64,000 bases of DNA, from the NCBI GenBank assembly GCA_002323895.1, contig DCQM01000007.1, forward strand, positions 633 through 64,632, written 5' to 3'. Both the position numbers and the translations under genes were made by a program. The stretch is from Akkermansiaceae bacterium UBA1518. Lineage in GTDB: Bacteria; Verrucomicrobiota; Verrucomicrobiia; Verrucomicrobiales; Akkermansiaceae. Shown in pieces: positions 48,501 through 56,600 of this stretch (the stretch's first letter is position 1; every line of letters begins with the position of its first letter). Below the pieces are notes generated by a model. That model made no database searches, was not told the DNA's origin, and worked only from the letters and a program-made list of their open reading frames with translations.

Positions 48501-49966
48501 CGGAGGGAAATACGGCTGAGGCTCAAGCAGCTCTCGAGGAAGTTCAGAACATTGCTGATCCGGATAATGTTGCGAAAGCTCTTGCGGAAGCTCAGAAAGA
48601 TATTCTCGAGGGGGCGAAGGACGAACTGAGTGATGCACAGAGCGGCCGGGAGGCCCGTGCTGAGACTCTTCCCAATGCTGTAGAGAAAGCTCAGGAGGCT
48701 TTCAGTGAAGCAAAGCGGGCTGATGCCAAAGCTGCCGCTGAAGCTGCTCAGAATGCTGCCGAGGAGTTGGGCAAGGGTGCTGAATCGTCGCCGTCTCAAC
48801 AGTCGCTTCAAAATCAGCAGGAGGCGCTCGCCGAGGCTTTTGAGGAGCTTGCGGAGGGTAACACCAACGAAGCCCTTCAGGCACTTGGAAAATTGCAGTC
48901 CGAGCGTTTGAATGGTGCTCTTGAACAAGCTTTAGCTCGAGAGCAAGAGGCAATCGTCGAAGGAACCCAGCAGGAGTTGAGTGAAGCTCGTGAGATGCAG
49001 GAAGCGCGAGCCAATGATCTGCCGGAAGCATTGGCCCAAGCGGAGAGCGCGTTACAGGAGGCAATCAAAGGAGACCCGCAAGCTGCTGCAGAGGCTGCTC
49101 AAGCTGCAGCGTCCGAACTTTCTAAAGGTGCTGAGGTTTCCGACTCCCAAAGTTCTTTGCAAGAGCGCCAGGAGGGAATTGCCGAAGCCTTACAAGATCT
49201 TGCGGAAGGTCGTGCTGGGGAAGCTCTTGCTTCCCTACAGGAAATGCAAAGCGAGCGGGCGGCGGATTTAGCTCAAGCGATCGATGATGTTGCAGCGGTT
49301 GAGGGTGACCCGTTAAGTCAGGCAAGCCAGATGGCAAACCAGGGGGCTCAGAATGCTAGCCAGGCTGCGCAAGCGCAGCAAGATGGGCAGGCCCAGCAAG
49401 CTTCTCAACAGCATCAACAGGCTGCTCAAAAATTTTCTCAAGCTCAGCAGTCACTTCAAAGCGCTTCGCAACAGTTAGCTCAGAAAGCTTCTCAGGCTGC
49501 AGAGCAAAGTGAGAATCCTAACCAAGCTCCAGCGCCAGGAGATGCAATGGCTGAGGCCTTGCAGCAGAGCTCACAAGCTGCAAATTCGGCACAATCCGGA
49601 CAACAGCAACAGGCCGCAGCCCAAGCTCAGGCCGCAGCCGAGGCTTTAAAGCAGGCAGCGAGCGAAGCGATGTCCAATATGAAAAAAGGTGGTAAGCCGG
49701 GTGATCCAGCTCAGGCGAATCAACCTGGTGAACCCAGTGATCAAGCGGCGCCTCCTAGTGACGAAGCGAAGGAAGGAGTTCGTCAGGCGCAGGCTAACCA
49801 AGGTGTCCCTGCCGAGCTCGCCAAGCTAGGAATCAATGCTGCGGATTGGGAAAAGATCCAAGCTACTCTCAAGACAGATGTCAGTGGATCCCGCCGTGCA
49901 GTTATACCTGAAGACTACCGGGGCCTCGTCCAAAAATATTTTGAGCAAGTCTCTAAAAAGAAATGA
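45593..49966 (+). CDS. Large membrane-anchored coiled-coil repeat protein (DUF4175-like N-terminus)
   Basis: A 1457-residue protein. Residues about 35-85 hold two membrane spans (TTSVVLIGLLAIVALDFFLA and FFGWLSAAGLAAILFIAKSL), with a third near 150-168 (SVATCLVAIIVLVAIW). This layout, with an Ig-like beta region to about residue 515 (LEGDEIQIDLTYNG, VTLKGRFDTPIDSGEV), recalls the DUF4175 family of large envelope proteins. From about 520 on it is almost pure coiled coil, rich in Ala, Glu, Gln and Lys. Residues 772-1238 form four ~117-residue repeats (each with EGxxxEA and ELSKGAE-like turns). A Gln/Ala-rich tail then runs to a short conserved end (GVPAELAKLGINAADWEKIQ). Downstream genes overlap or abut, so it is part of a cotranscribed set. 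Confidence 0.75.
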   Translation: MQTSVPPEIAKGLKSLRRRIRWIQLIRGFLKTTSVVLIGLLAIVALDFFLAPLPSWARGMLFFGWLSAAGLAAILFIAKSLLTKISLVKLARWLEERHPEVQERISTTLELSDHPEGISPELLLELSNEAAADINKVDPNEEVAGSRVRRSIWSVATCLVAIIVLVAIWPREMNRLLTRAVSPFTELGNAGAFRFDISPGNLEVLEGDEIQIDLTYNGDLEEPLQLIIEKNGNLIAETLEPSSSDGNSHRYSYHLNSAEAGFKYSALVAGNESDRFEVKVYRLPRLLEPTVNLRYPPYTEWPDRAVSLGTGIQALAGTEVTLKGRFDTPIDSGEVLFDSGSLGEIELEPTARGTIVSWRTILQPGLEGAALMKVKHRLGRELDAAQFQLLAEEDPAPEVEILTPVQREFRVKSTEQVVLVYSAVEQIGIAKVEIELEVNGKPVESLVELLPERIDGANGKVWEGEAMVLLSNIVAKHKGAEQVKMRLAVSDNRPEWLSGPGVGYSEWLEFKLDMNAESLVRQELRNQDSDLKKTIGDAIKKVQEARNKMQVAKGQLNKEQVSERAEKVLAQAREKLDDAKEDLTGLSERMKQSVQEHRRDDVDKAVAKLDEAKRSVENAPLQDTPEARRSEVDNALRESEEAINDLQQLRQEVQKDQPKTNDLAKLQEMAQKQEELAREAAEETPDQDWENEQRQMQEQIRQEVAQSPEAKAAAMKAQADQAMKLSNEAEELKNAQEGLSELSEQAEPAPQKMNADQLKNALIQEQENALTEARQELAEARRDKEDDRVGDLNNAMNEAREAANKARQSKLEQAAGLAKKAADKLVESSDQSPSQEALKEKQDKLSDAFESLAEGNTEKAQDTLEEIQEMANPREIAKALAEEQLEAANEARQEMSEAKRDKEGRAEDLANAAEEATEAAEEAQKNNPEMAAEAAMNAVEELSKATEKSDSQKSLQNKQEKLAEAFEALAEGNTAEAQAALEEVQNIADPDNVAKALAEAQKDILEGAKDELSDAQSGREARAETLPNAVEKAQEAFSEAKRADAKAAAEAAQNAAEELGKGAESSPSQQSLQNQQEALAEAFEELAEGNTNEALQALGKLQSERLNGALEQALAREQEAIVEGTQQELSEAREMQEARANDLPEALAQAESALQEAIKGDPQAAAEAAQAAASELSKGAEVSDSQSSLQERQEGIAEALQDLAEGRAGEALASLQEMQSERAADLAQAIDDVAAVEGDPLSQASQMANQGAQNASQAAQAQQDGQAQQASQQHQQAAQKFSQAQQSLQSASQQLAQKASQAAEQSENPNQAPAPGDAMAEALQQSSQAANSAQSGQQQQAAAQAQAAAEALKQAASEAMSNMKKGGKPGDPAQANQPGEPSDQAAPPSDEAKEGVRQAQANQGVPAELAKLGINAADWEKIQATLKTDVSGSRRAVIPEDYRGLVQKYFEQVSKKK
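47906..49306 (+). repeat. Four tandem coiled-coil repeats of about 117 codons
   Basis: Four units follow one another, each starting with an EARQELAEARR- or TQQELSEAREMQ-like segment, followed by a DL-N/P-A core, an AAEAA helix, then LQNKQEKLAEAFE-like and LAEGNTxEA turns. The third and fourth units share more with each other than with the first. The even length points to unit duplication in frame. Confidence 0.8.
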
Positions 49967-51015
49967 AAAAGCTTTTCTCACTCATCCTAGGCGCCTTTCT
50001 CGTTGTAATCGCGTCAGGTCAGGAAGTCGTCCCAACTGTTTTCGCCAATTGGAAGGACAGGGTTGATCCATCGGTCGATCGGGGTCTGAATTATTTGGTC
50101 CGCTCTCAGCTGAACGACGGAAGTTACCCTGGGAGTTACGGGAATTCCTGTGGAATTCCAGCCCTCGCAGGAATGGCTTTTTTATCTCGTGGACATCTGC
50201 CTACGGAGGGGCCTTATGCGGACTCGTTAAATAAGATTATCGATTTCTTGATTGGAAGACAGAATCGGGAGGGACTCTACACTGGGGGGCAATACGGTAG
50301 CGGGCCCATGTATGGTCACAATATTGCCACACTTTTTTTATCCGAGGTTTCTGGGATGGTGGATCCGGACCGCCAAAAGAAAATTAATGGAAGTCTCCCT
50401 CGCGCGTTATCTTTAATTCTTCGTGCTCAGGCAGTTCAGAAGTCATCACGTCATAAAGGTGGCTGGCGTTACCATCCCAATTCGCGGGATTCAGATACTT
50501 CCTGCAGTGGTTGGGCTCTGATGGCGCTGCGTTCTGCGAAACTCAATGGGGCTGATGTACCAGACAAGGCTATCGCAGACGCGGTTGCTTATCTTTATGG
50601 AAATTTTTCGGAAAAGAATGGTCACTTTGGTTATTCCAGCCCTCATAATTCCAAGAATTCTCTGACCGGGATGGGACTTCTTTGTCTGGAGCTTTGCGGA
50701 GAACACGGCAAGCCGTCTACGATTAAAGCGGCCGATTACATTCTCGAGAGTTTTCGAGCGCTGGAAGGGGCTCAGTTTGAATTTTATGGCAACTACTACA
50801 ACGCTCAGGCCATGTTTCAGCTCGGGGGGAAGTATTGGGAAACTTATGCTGACTGGATGTATGAGACATATCTGGAAAAGCAAAAAGACGATGGTTCATG
50901 GTATAGCCGAGAGGCGGGTCAGGTGTACGGAACTGCGATGATGACGCTTGCCTTTACTGTTCCTTATCGTCAGTTGCCGATTTACCAGCGTGACGAGACG
51001 GTGGATGAAGAGTAA
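49963..51015 (+). CDS. Exported prenyltransferase/squalene-oxidase-like alpha-toroid protein
   Basis: A 350-residue protein with a signal peptide (KKLFSLILGAFLVVIASG). It is made of alpha/alpha toroid repeats: VDRGLNYLVRSQLNDGSYPG, HKGGWRYHPNSRDSDTSCSG and KQKDDGSWYSREAGQVYGTA, the QW-like motifs of squalene cyclases and of prenyltransferase-fold proteins. The catalytic DxDD of true cyclases does not appear, so a structural or binding role is likelier. Its ATG overlaps the stop of the coiled-coil gene (ATGA). In Planctomycetes/Verrucomicrobia this fold is often in the same operon as DUF4159/DUF4175-type envelope genes. Confidence 0.82.
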   Translation: MKKLFSLILGAFLVVIASGQEVVPTVFANWKDRVDPSVDRGLNYLVRSQLNDGSYPGSYGNSCGIPALAGMAFLSRGHLPTEGPYADSLNKIIDFLIGRQNREGLYTGGQYGSGPMYGHNIATLFLSEVSGMVDPDRQKKINGSLPRALSLILRAQAVQKSSRHKGGWRYHPNSRDSDTSCSGWALMALRSAKLNGADVPDKAIADAVAYLYGNFSEKNGHFGYSSPHNSKNSLTGMGLLCLELCGEHGKPSTIKAADYILESFRALEGAQFEFYGNYYNAQAMFQLGGKYWETYADWMYETYLEKQKDDGSWYSREAGQVYGTAMMTLAFTVPYRQLPIYQRDETVDEE

Positions 51016-51024
51016 CTTCTTCGT

Positions 51025-51606
51025 ATGTCCGAAATTGAGGAACTTTACGAAGTGCTCGAAGAAGCCCGTGAGGCAGACCAGGTTGCGAGCGCCTGTGTGA
51101 TCTATGAAGAGATTCTCACTCAAGAGGATGTTGAGAATGTTATGTCCACCCTCTTGTATGCAACTGATCTGATTGATTTTGGAAATTTTTCGCAAGCAGA
51201 AGCGACGTTGCTTCGCGTGACAGATTTGTGTGATGAGGCGGAATCAAAGGAATTGCTCTTTTTTAATCTCGCGACGCTTCACGAGAAAAAAGGTGAATTA
51301 AAGGACGCTGAGAAGCACTATCGCCTCGCCCACGAGCAAAATACGACAAGGGGTGAATTACTCTTGATGGCAGCTAATATGGCCTTTCATCAAGGAGAGC
51401 CTGCCAAGGCCGAGTATTTGGTGCGGGAGGGATTAAAATATCAGTGCGAAAAGGCTGAAGCTTACTCTAGCCTTGGCTTTTATCTAGCCAGTCAGCGACG
51501 GTTTCCCGAGGCGAAGACAGCATTCCAAGAAGTCTTGAAAATTGATCCGGGAAACGAATACGCTATCGAATGGATTGAAGACTTTAATCCGCTACTTCCG
51601 GATTGA
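51025..51606 (+). CDS. TPR-repeat protein
   Basis: A 193-residue, mostly helical protein with tetratricopeptide signature residues. Two clear TPRs are visible: LLFFNLATLHEKKGELKDAE with HYRLAHEQN, and AEAYSSLGFYLASQRRFPEA with FQEVLKIDPGNEYA. The N-terminus has no export signal, so it is probably cytoplasmic, unlike its upstream neighbours. It begins 9 bases after the toroid gene and probably ends the three-gene operon. A scaffolding role is expected; the partner is unknown. Confidence 0.85.
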   Translation: MSEIEELYEVLEEAREADQVASACVIYEEILTQEDVENVMSTLLYATDLIDFGNFSQAEATLLRVTDLCDEAESKELLFFNLATLHEKKGELKDAEKHYRLAHEQNTTRGELLLMAANMAFHQGEPAKAEYLVREGLKYQCEKAEAYSSLGFYLASQRRFPEAKTAFQEVLKIDPGNEYAIEWIEDFNPLLPD

Positions 51607-51614
51607 ATTTTAGC

Positions 51615-52517
51615 CTACTTCGCTCTTGGATGCGCTGAGTTATAGGCTTCGCGAAGGCGTTCCTTTGTCACGTGAGTGTAAATTTGGGTAGTCGAAAGCG
51701 AGGCGTGGCCTAATAGGGATTGAACTGAACGGAGATCGGCACCATGGTCCAAGAGGTGGGTTGCGAAGGAATGTCTCAACTTATGAGGGGTGACGTTGAA
51801 TTGGATGCTCGACTGTGCTAAATATTTCTTGAGAACCGAATTCACCGAACGAGTAGAGATGCGTTTGCGAAGTTTGGAAACGAATAGAGGGCCTTCGTGG
51901 ATCCCAGCGACACTTCGGTATTTCTGCATCGCCTTCATGGCATGGGAACCAATCGGAACTAAGCGTTCTTTGGATCCTTTTCCAATGACTCGAACTGATT
52001 CGTTGATTGAATCGATGTCAATCACATCGAGCGAGGCGAGTTCGGCGAGACGAAGACCAGTTGAATAAAAGAGCTCTAGGATGGCGGCGTCACGCTCACG
52101 CATCCAAGATGGCGCCTGACCTTGAAGTTCTGATTTCATCGGAAGTTCAAGAAGTTCTTCGATTTGGGTTAAGGTCAGAACTACAGGTAGAGCTTTGTCA
52201 GCTTTCGGAAGTTCAACCTCGGCGACGGGGCTGTTTGGATAGCCGCGACGATGGACGAGGAATTTATAAAAGGAGCGGTAGGCTGCGAAGCGAAGGCGTA
52301 CTGTGCTTCGAGCAAGGCCGTCTTTTTGGAGTTGAAAGAGATAGGAGCGAAAGTGGTCAGAGGTAAGATCTCGCCATTTTGAAAAGCGATCGCCCAGCCA
52401 TGATTGAAGAAGTCGGATCGCAAGTGTGTAGTTCTCTAGAGTCTTGGGAGAAGAGTTTTTCTCGGTGGTCATGAATTCGATGAAGGCATCGACTTCGCTG
52501 TCAGTATGAGGGCTCAC
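51615..52517 (-). CDS. Tyrosine recombinase XerC/XerD family
   Basis: A 300-residue protein of the exact XerC/D size. The N-terminal SAM-like domain binds DNA (KTLENYTLAIRLLQSW, STVRLRFAAYRSFYKFL). All catalytic residues of the phage-integrase family are visible: R156 in STGLRLAEL, K180 in VIGKGSKERLVPIG, H245 and R248 in TPHKLRHSFATHLLDHG, H271 in GHASLSTTQ and Y280 in IYTHV. Such enzymes resolve chromosome dimers at dif. No att site or phage gene is near, so it is probably a housekeeping Xer; C or D cannot be decided. Confidence 0.92.
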   Translation of the reverse strand: MSPHTDSEVDAFIEFMTTEKNSSPKTLENYTLAIRLLQSWLGDRFSKWRDLTSDHFRSYLFQLQKDGLARSTVRLRFAAYRSFYKFLVHRRGYPNSPVAEVELPKADKALPVVLTLTQIEELLELPMKSELQGQAPSWMRERDAAILELFYSTGLRLAELASLDVIDIDSINESVRVIGKGSKERLVPIGSHAMKAMQKYRSVAGIHEGPLFVSKLRKRISTRSVNSVLKKYLAQSSIQFNVTPHKLRHSFATHLLDHGADLRSVQSLLGHASLSTTQIYTHVTKERLREAYNSAHPRAK

Positions 52518-52795
52518 CGCGGGAGAATATACAGAATTCTAAATATTCGGGAAACCTAAATTCTAGGACGATAGGGGAGGAGCGATCAAACTAGGGAAAA
52601 TCTTTTCTAAAAGTGCTGTATTCAAGGCATTGAGAGAACCGAATCAGCATTTCTTTTAGTGTAACAACCATCACTTCCTCAGTTGGTCGATTTTAAATTT
52701 AGAAGATTATTGGAAATCGATAGACCGAATCAGAGACTTCATCGACTGAATTGGGGATTGGCAAACTCGAAAATGGCGGCTAAGCGATGTGCTCG

Positions 52796-54226
52796 ATGCC
52801 AAAGGTCTTTATTAAAACCTACGGGTGACAGATGAACGAGCGGGATTCCGAGCAGGTTGCTCAGACGTTTGCCGAGCGTGGTTACACCCTTACCCCCAAA
52901 GAACAGGATGCTGATGCGATCCTGGTTAATACCTGTAGTGTCCGCGATCAAGCGGAGCAAAAAGCTTTGGGAAAAATGGGGATGATGGGGAAATATCGCG
53001 AGAGCCGTGATCATGTTGTCTATGGCTTCATGGGGTGCATGGCGCAAAGTCGAGGATCAGAGCTTTTTGAACGGGTGCCTCACCTTGATTTAGTTGTAGG
53101 AACGCAAAAATATCACCGCGTTTTTGACTATGTGGATAGTATTTTAAATGGTCGCCTCCAGACACGTATGGACGAGGTCGGGGTGGAAATGGTCACGGGT
53201 CGAGTCGAGGATGAAATCATTAAGATTAATCAGGATCGAATTATCTCTGCGAGGATAGTGGATACTGAAGAGGAAGAAGGTAGCCAAAATACGATCAGGG
53301 ATCATATCCCTCGAGAGGGTCAGCAAGCAACTTCCTTCGTCAGCATCATGCAGGGGTGTAATATGCGGTGTTCGTTCTGTATTGTGCCAGACACGCGAGG
53401 TAAGGAAAGAGGAAGGCCAATTTCCGATATCGTTAGCGAAGTGAAAGATCTTGTAGGAAAAGGTGTGAAAGAGGTCACTCTGCTCGGGCAAATTGTAAAT
53501 CTTTATGGCCGGACCGAGTTCCCTAAAGTGGATGGGAAATCTCCATTCGTGCAGCTTTTGGAAGCGGTACACGAGATCGAGGGTCTCGAAAGGATCCGCT
53601 TTACCAGTCCACATCCCATTGGTTACCGCGATGATTTAGTAGAGGCTTTTACTTATCTGCCGAAGCTTTGTTCACATATCCACTTTCCGATGCAGAGCGG
53701 GAGCGACCGGATTCTCAAAAAGATGCGGCGACCTTACAAAAACGAGAAGTTTCTTACGATTTGTGAAAAGATGCAGGCTGCACGACCGGATCTTGCAATC
53801 ACTACGGATATTATTGTGGGGTTTCCTGGTGAGACCGAGGAAGATTTTGAGGAGACGGTAGCGTGTATGAAACGAATTGGTTTTGATAACAGCTTCATCT
53901 TTCGATACTCGAAGCGTAAAGATACTCCGGCCGCCGAGATGGACGAGCAATTGAGCGATAAGGTGAAGGAGGAGCGCAATCAAATCCTCCTTCGAATTCA
54001 GGAACAATTGACGACCACGAAAAACGCAAAATTAATTGGGACCGTTCAACAAGTACTCTGCGAAGGTCCCAGTAAAACGAACAAAAAGCGCCTTAGCGGC
54101 CGAACGAGCCAGAACAAGATTGTCATCTTTGATGGTAAAGCTGAAAGAATGGCCGGACAATTGCTGGATGTCAGGATTGAAGACTCAACTGGCTATACCC
54201 TTTATGGGACTCCCGAGATTCATTAG
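52796..54226 (+). CDS. miaB: tRNA-2-methylthio-N6-dimethylallyladenosine synthase with in-frame UGA at a cluster-ligand Cys: candidate selenoprotein MiaB
   Basis: Reading TGA at 52826-52828 as selenocysteine gives a complete 476-residue MiaB. The N-terminus becomes MPKVFIKTYG-U11-QMNERDSE, matching the MiaB consensus TYGCQMNxxDSE, where the Cys is the first ligand of the auxiliary [4Fe-4S] cluster. The other two ligands are Cys: NTCSV (C47) and GFMGCMAQ (C81). The radical-SAM triad CNMRCSFC (C188, C192, C195) is intact, and a TRAM domain ends the protein. An ATG at 52787 is an alternative start, adding three residues. A GGU-loop hairpin lies 27 bases after the UGA. A start at the Met after the UGA (52832) would lose the ligand and the first beta strand, so it is unlikely to be active. 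MiaB thiomethylates i6A37 of tRNAs. Confidence 0.85.
52850..52862 (+). promoter_or_regulatory. Putative bacterial SECIS element of miaB
   Basis: GAGCA (52850-52854) pairs with UGCUC (52858-52862) around a GGU loop; UC at 52847-52848 can also pair with GA at 52864-52865 after one mismatch. The loop starts 27 bases after the UGA. The stem-loop shares the GAGC/GCUC core and GGU loop with that in the TlpA-like gene, and the loop resembles the GCAGGUCUGC of E. coli fdhF. Confidence 0.7.
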
Positions 54227-54280
54227 GAAGTGCTGATTTAAGCCTTTACCGCTGGGTAGAGGAACCTAGTTTTGCGGCTC

Positions 54281-54889
54281 ATGAAAGAAGGCCCCCATCC
54301 TTACCAAGAGATCTCGCTCGGAACAGCTGGCTTGATTCTCGGGATTATTTTGGTCGCAGTTTACGGTTTCATGTTTTTGAAAGCGGATGTCTCGAAAAAA
54401 ATCGCCCAAAAGTTGCCACGTAATGCTGATCTTGGAACCTACTTTATGGGTTTTGGAATGGTGTGGTTTTGGTTGCTAGTTGCACCGCCTGATAAAGGGA
54501 TTTTTTCAGCGTTGAGCATGGATCTGGGTGAGTTTAACAAGGTGAAAACATATCTGATGATTGGGGTTCCTTTGTTCTGTGTCGGGATGATAGTTTATGT
54601 GCGCGAGTTCCTCTTCGTGCGTGGCCTAGGCCTCTGCCTCCTGATGGCTTCGGCTCCACTTCTGTATGCTTCAGATTTTGAGGATGCTCCGGTACAATTC
54701 TTAATGCCGGCAGTTTGCTATCTCATGATTATCAAGGGGCTGTATTTTGTGGGGATGCCTTACCTCTTTAGGGATGGGGTGAATTGGGTTACGGCTTCAG
54801 ATACCCGTTGGCGGGGACTTGCACTCGGAGGGTTAGCTCTCGGCCTTGTATTTATGACTCTTGGACTGACCGCTTGGCGTGGCTATTGA
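54281..54889 (+). CDS. Integral membrane protein, unknown function
   Basis: A 202-residue protein with six to seven membrane spans (for example GTAGLILGIILVAVYGFMFL, FCVGMIVYVREFLF, LALGGLALGLVFMTLGL). The ATG at 54281 gives KEGPHPYQEISLG as the N-terminus; a TTG three codons upstream is possible. Polar residues cluster in the loops (KADVSKKIAQKLPRNAD). I recognise no family. It lies between miaB and the pyrophosphatase gene, nearly touching the latter, so the two may be cotranscribed. Confidence 0.65.
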   Translation: MKEGPHPYQEISLGTAGLILGIILVAVYGFMFLKADVSKKIAQKLPRNADLGTYFMGFGMVWFWLLVAPPDKGIFSALSMDLGEFNKVKTYLMIGVPLFCVGMIVYVREFLFVRGLGLCLLMASAPLLYASDFEDAPVQFLMPAVCYLMIIKGLYFVGMPYLFRDGVNWVTASDTRWRGLALGGLALGLVFMTLGLTAWRGY

Positions 54890-54896
54890 ACGAATT

Positions 54897-56573
54897 ATGA
54901 AGCAGTCCTGGTTTGTGCTGGGACATCGAAATCCTGATGCAGATGCTATTTGCGCTGCGATCGGCCACGCATCTTATTTACGTGCAACAGGCGATTTAGA
55001 GGCGATTGCAGCTCGCTGTGGTGAAGTTCCCCCACGGGTCAAAATCGTTCTCGAACAGGCTGGATTAGAGCCTCCGGTGTTGGTTGATGATGTTCGGCCG
55101 ACAGCTGGCTCGATTTGCCGTAAAACGGTGGTCGCGGTAAGGCAGGACGATACCTTTCTCATGGCCTACCGTCTAATGGTAGATCATGGGGTCCGAGCCG
55201 TGCCGGTCTTGAATAATGGCGGAGAAGTGAGGGGGCTTTTGCACTTTCTTGACTTATTACAGCTTCTCCTACCTCCGGCAACCGATGGCCGGAATGTGAA
55301 ACTCCTTCATGCGAGTCTTGAAAATATTGGAGCGACTTTGGGCGCTTCCGATGATTGTGGGGATACACCACCTTCTGACGAGGAGGGCTTGATCATGATG
55401 GTGGGGGCTTCCAGCCAAGATACGGTTGGTCGTCGGCTTGAGGCTGCCAGGGAAGAGGGGGTGGTCAGTAAGTATCTTGTAATCTGTGGTGATCGTCCCT
55501 TCGTTCATAAACAAGCCCTTGATTATGGCACGAGGGCTTTGATTGTAACCGGTGGTTACAAGCCGGATGAGAAGATTGCATCCCAAGCAAAGGAAAAGGG
55601 GATGATTATTCTATGTAGCCCCCACGATACAGCAACGACGGTTAAGCTAGCTCTCTGCGCAAGGAAGGTGCGAAATATTATCAGCGATGATTTCATGTCG
55701 CTGGCATCCAATGAAGTAGTGAGCCGGTTCAGTGGAAAGGTCGCCGCATCTTCTCAGGATCTTTTTCCGGTTGTCGAAGTTGGAACTCGTAGGTTGATGG
55801 GTGTTTTTTCAAAATCGGATCTGGTTGATCCTCCAAGAACCTTACTTTCGTTGGTTGACCACAACGAGTTCTCGCAGGCTGTTAATGGGGTTGAAGAAGC
55901 TAAAGTTGTCGAGATTCTTGATCACCATCGGCTCTCGGGTGATCTCGTTACTCGAGACCCCGTTCGCTTCATTAATGAACCGGTTGGCAGTTCTTCCACG
56001 ATTGTGGCAAGAAGATTTCGTGAAAAAGGTCTGCAGCCCGAAGCTGCTGTTGCTCTCTGTCTTTGCGCAGGTTTAGTTTCTGATACTCTTAACCTAACCT
56101 CGCCTACAACGACGGATGTTGACCGTGATATGCTTGTTTGGCTCTCCGAGCTAGCTGGAGTCGACGCGGACGAATTTGCGGAAGCTTTTTTTGCTTCTGG
56201 TTCCTTGCTTCTGCATGCAGATGCACAGGCGATCGTGGGGACTGATCGTAAGGAATTTAATGAAGATGGAGTGCTCCTCAGTCTATCGCAGGTAGAGGAA
56301 ACAAGTTTCAAAGGGCTTTCCAAACGCCAGGAAGAACTTGTCGAAGAACTTGAGAGGTTGCGTCACGAATACCGTTATGAACTTTGTGCAATCTTGGTAA
56401 CTGACATTCGTCGACACGACAGTGTTTTGCTTGCGGTTGGGCTGGAAGAGTTGCTAAGTAAACTTCCCTTCACACGTAGCGGAGTAAATGAATTTTCTGC
56501 TCCGGGTGTTGTCTCTCGTAAAAAACAACTGTTTCCGGCAGTGTGCGAGGCGATTAGGCTTCGCTCTGATTAG
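54897..56573 (+). CDS. Manganese-dependent inorganic pyrophosphatase-like DHH protein with CBS/DRTGG domains
   Basis: A 558-residue protein from the ATG at 54897; a GTG at 54879 would overlap the previous gene. The N-terminus KQSWFVLGHRNPDADA gives the family II pyrophosphatase metal ligands (H10, D14, D16). It then has a CBS pair (RQDDTFLMAYRLMVDHGVRA), a DRTGG-type region in the middle and a second CBS part (NEVVSRFSGKVAASSQDLFP). The second half of the catalytic core follows (DHH at 342-344, GLVSDTLNLTSPTTTD). CBS/DRTGG-containing class II enzymes are usually regulated by adenine nucleotides. It hydrolyses PPi to phosphate. The regulatory role is inferred. Confidence 0.9.
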   Translation: MKQSWFVLGHRNPDADAICAAIGHASYLRATGDLEAIAARCGEVPPRVKIVLEQAGLEPPVLVDDVRPTAGSICRKTVVAVRQDDTFLMAYRLMVDHGVRAVPVLNNGGEVRGLLHFLDLLQLLLPPATDGRNVKLLHASLENIGATLGASDDCGDTPPSDEEGLIMMVGASSQDTVGRRLEAAREEGVVSKYLVICGDRPFVHKQALDYGTRALIVTGGYKPDEKIASQAKEKGMIILCSPHDTATTVKLALCARKVRNIISDDFMSLASNEVVSRFSGKVAASSQDLFPVVEVGTRRLMGVFSKSDLVDPPRTLLSLVDHNEFSQAVNGVEEAKVVEILDHHRLSGDLVTRDPVRFINEPVGSSSTIVARRFREKGLQPEAAVALCLCAGLVSDTLNLTSPTTTDVDRDMLVWLSELAGVDADEFAEAFFASGSLLLHADAQAIVGTDRKEFNEDGVLLSLSQVEETSFKGLSKRQEELVEELERLRHEYRYELCAILVTDIRRHDSVLLAVGLEELLSKLPFTRSGVNEFSAPGVVSRKKQLFPAVCEAIRLRSD

Positions 56574-56600
56574 TCTAGCGAGGCGCCTGGACGACACCAA

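Noticed and set aside
51615..52517. Recombinase as a sign of a mobile element
   Set aside because: It has XerC/D length and motifs, and no att repeat, phage or cargo gene is near.
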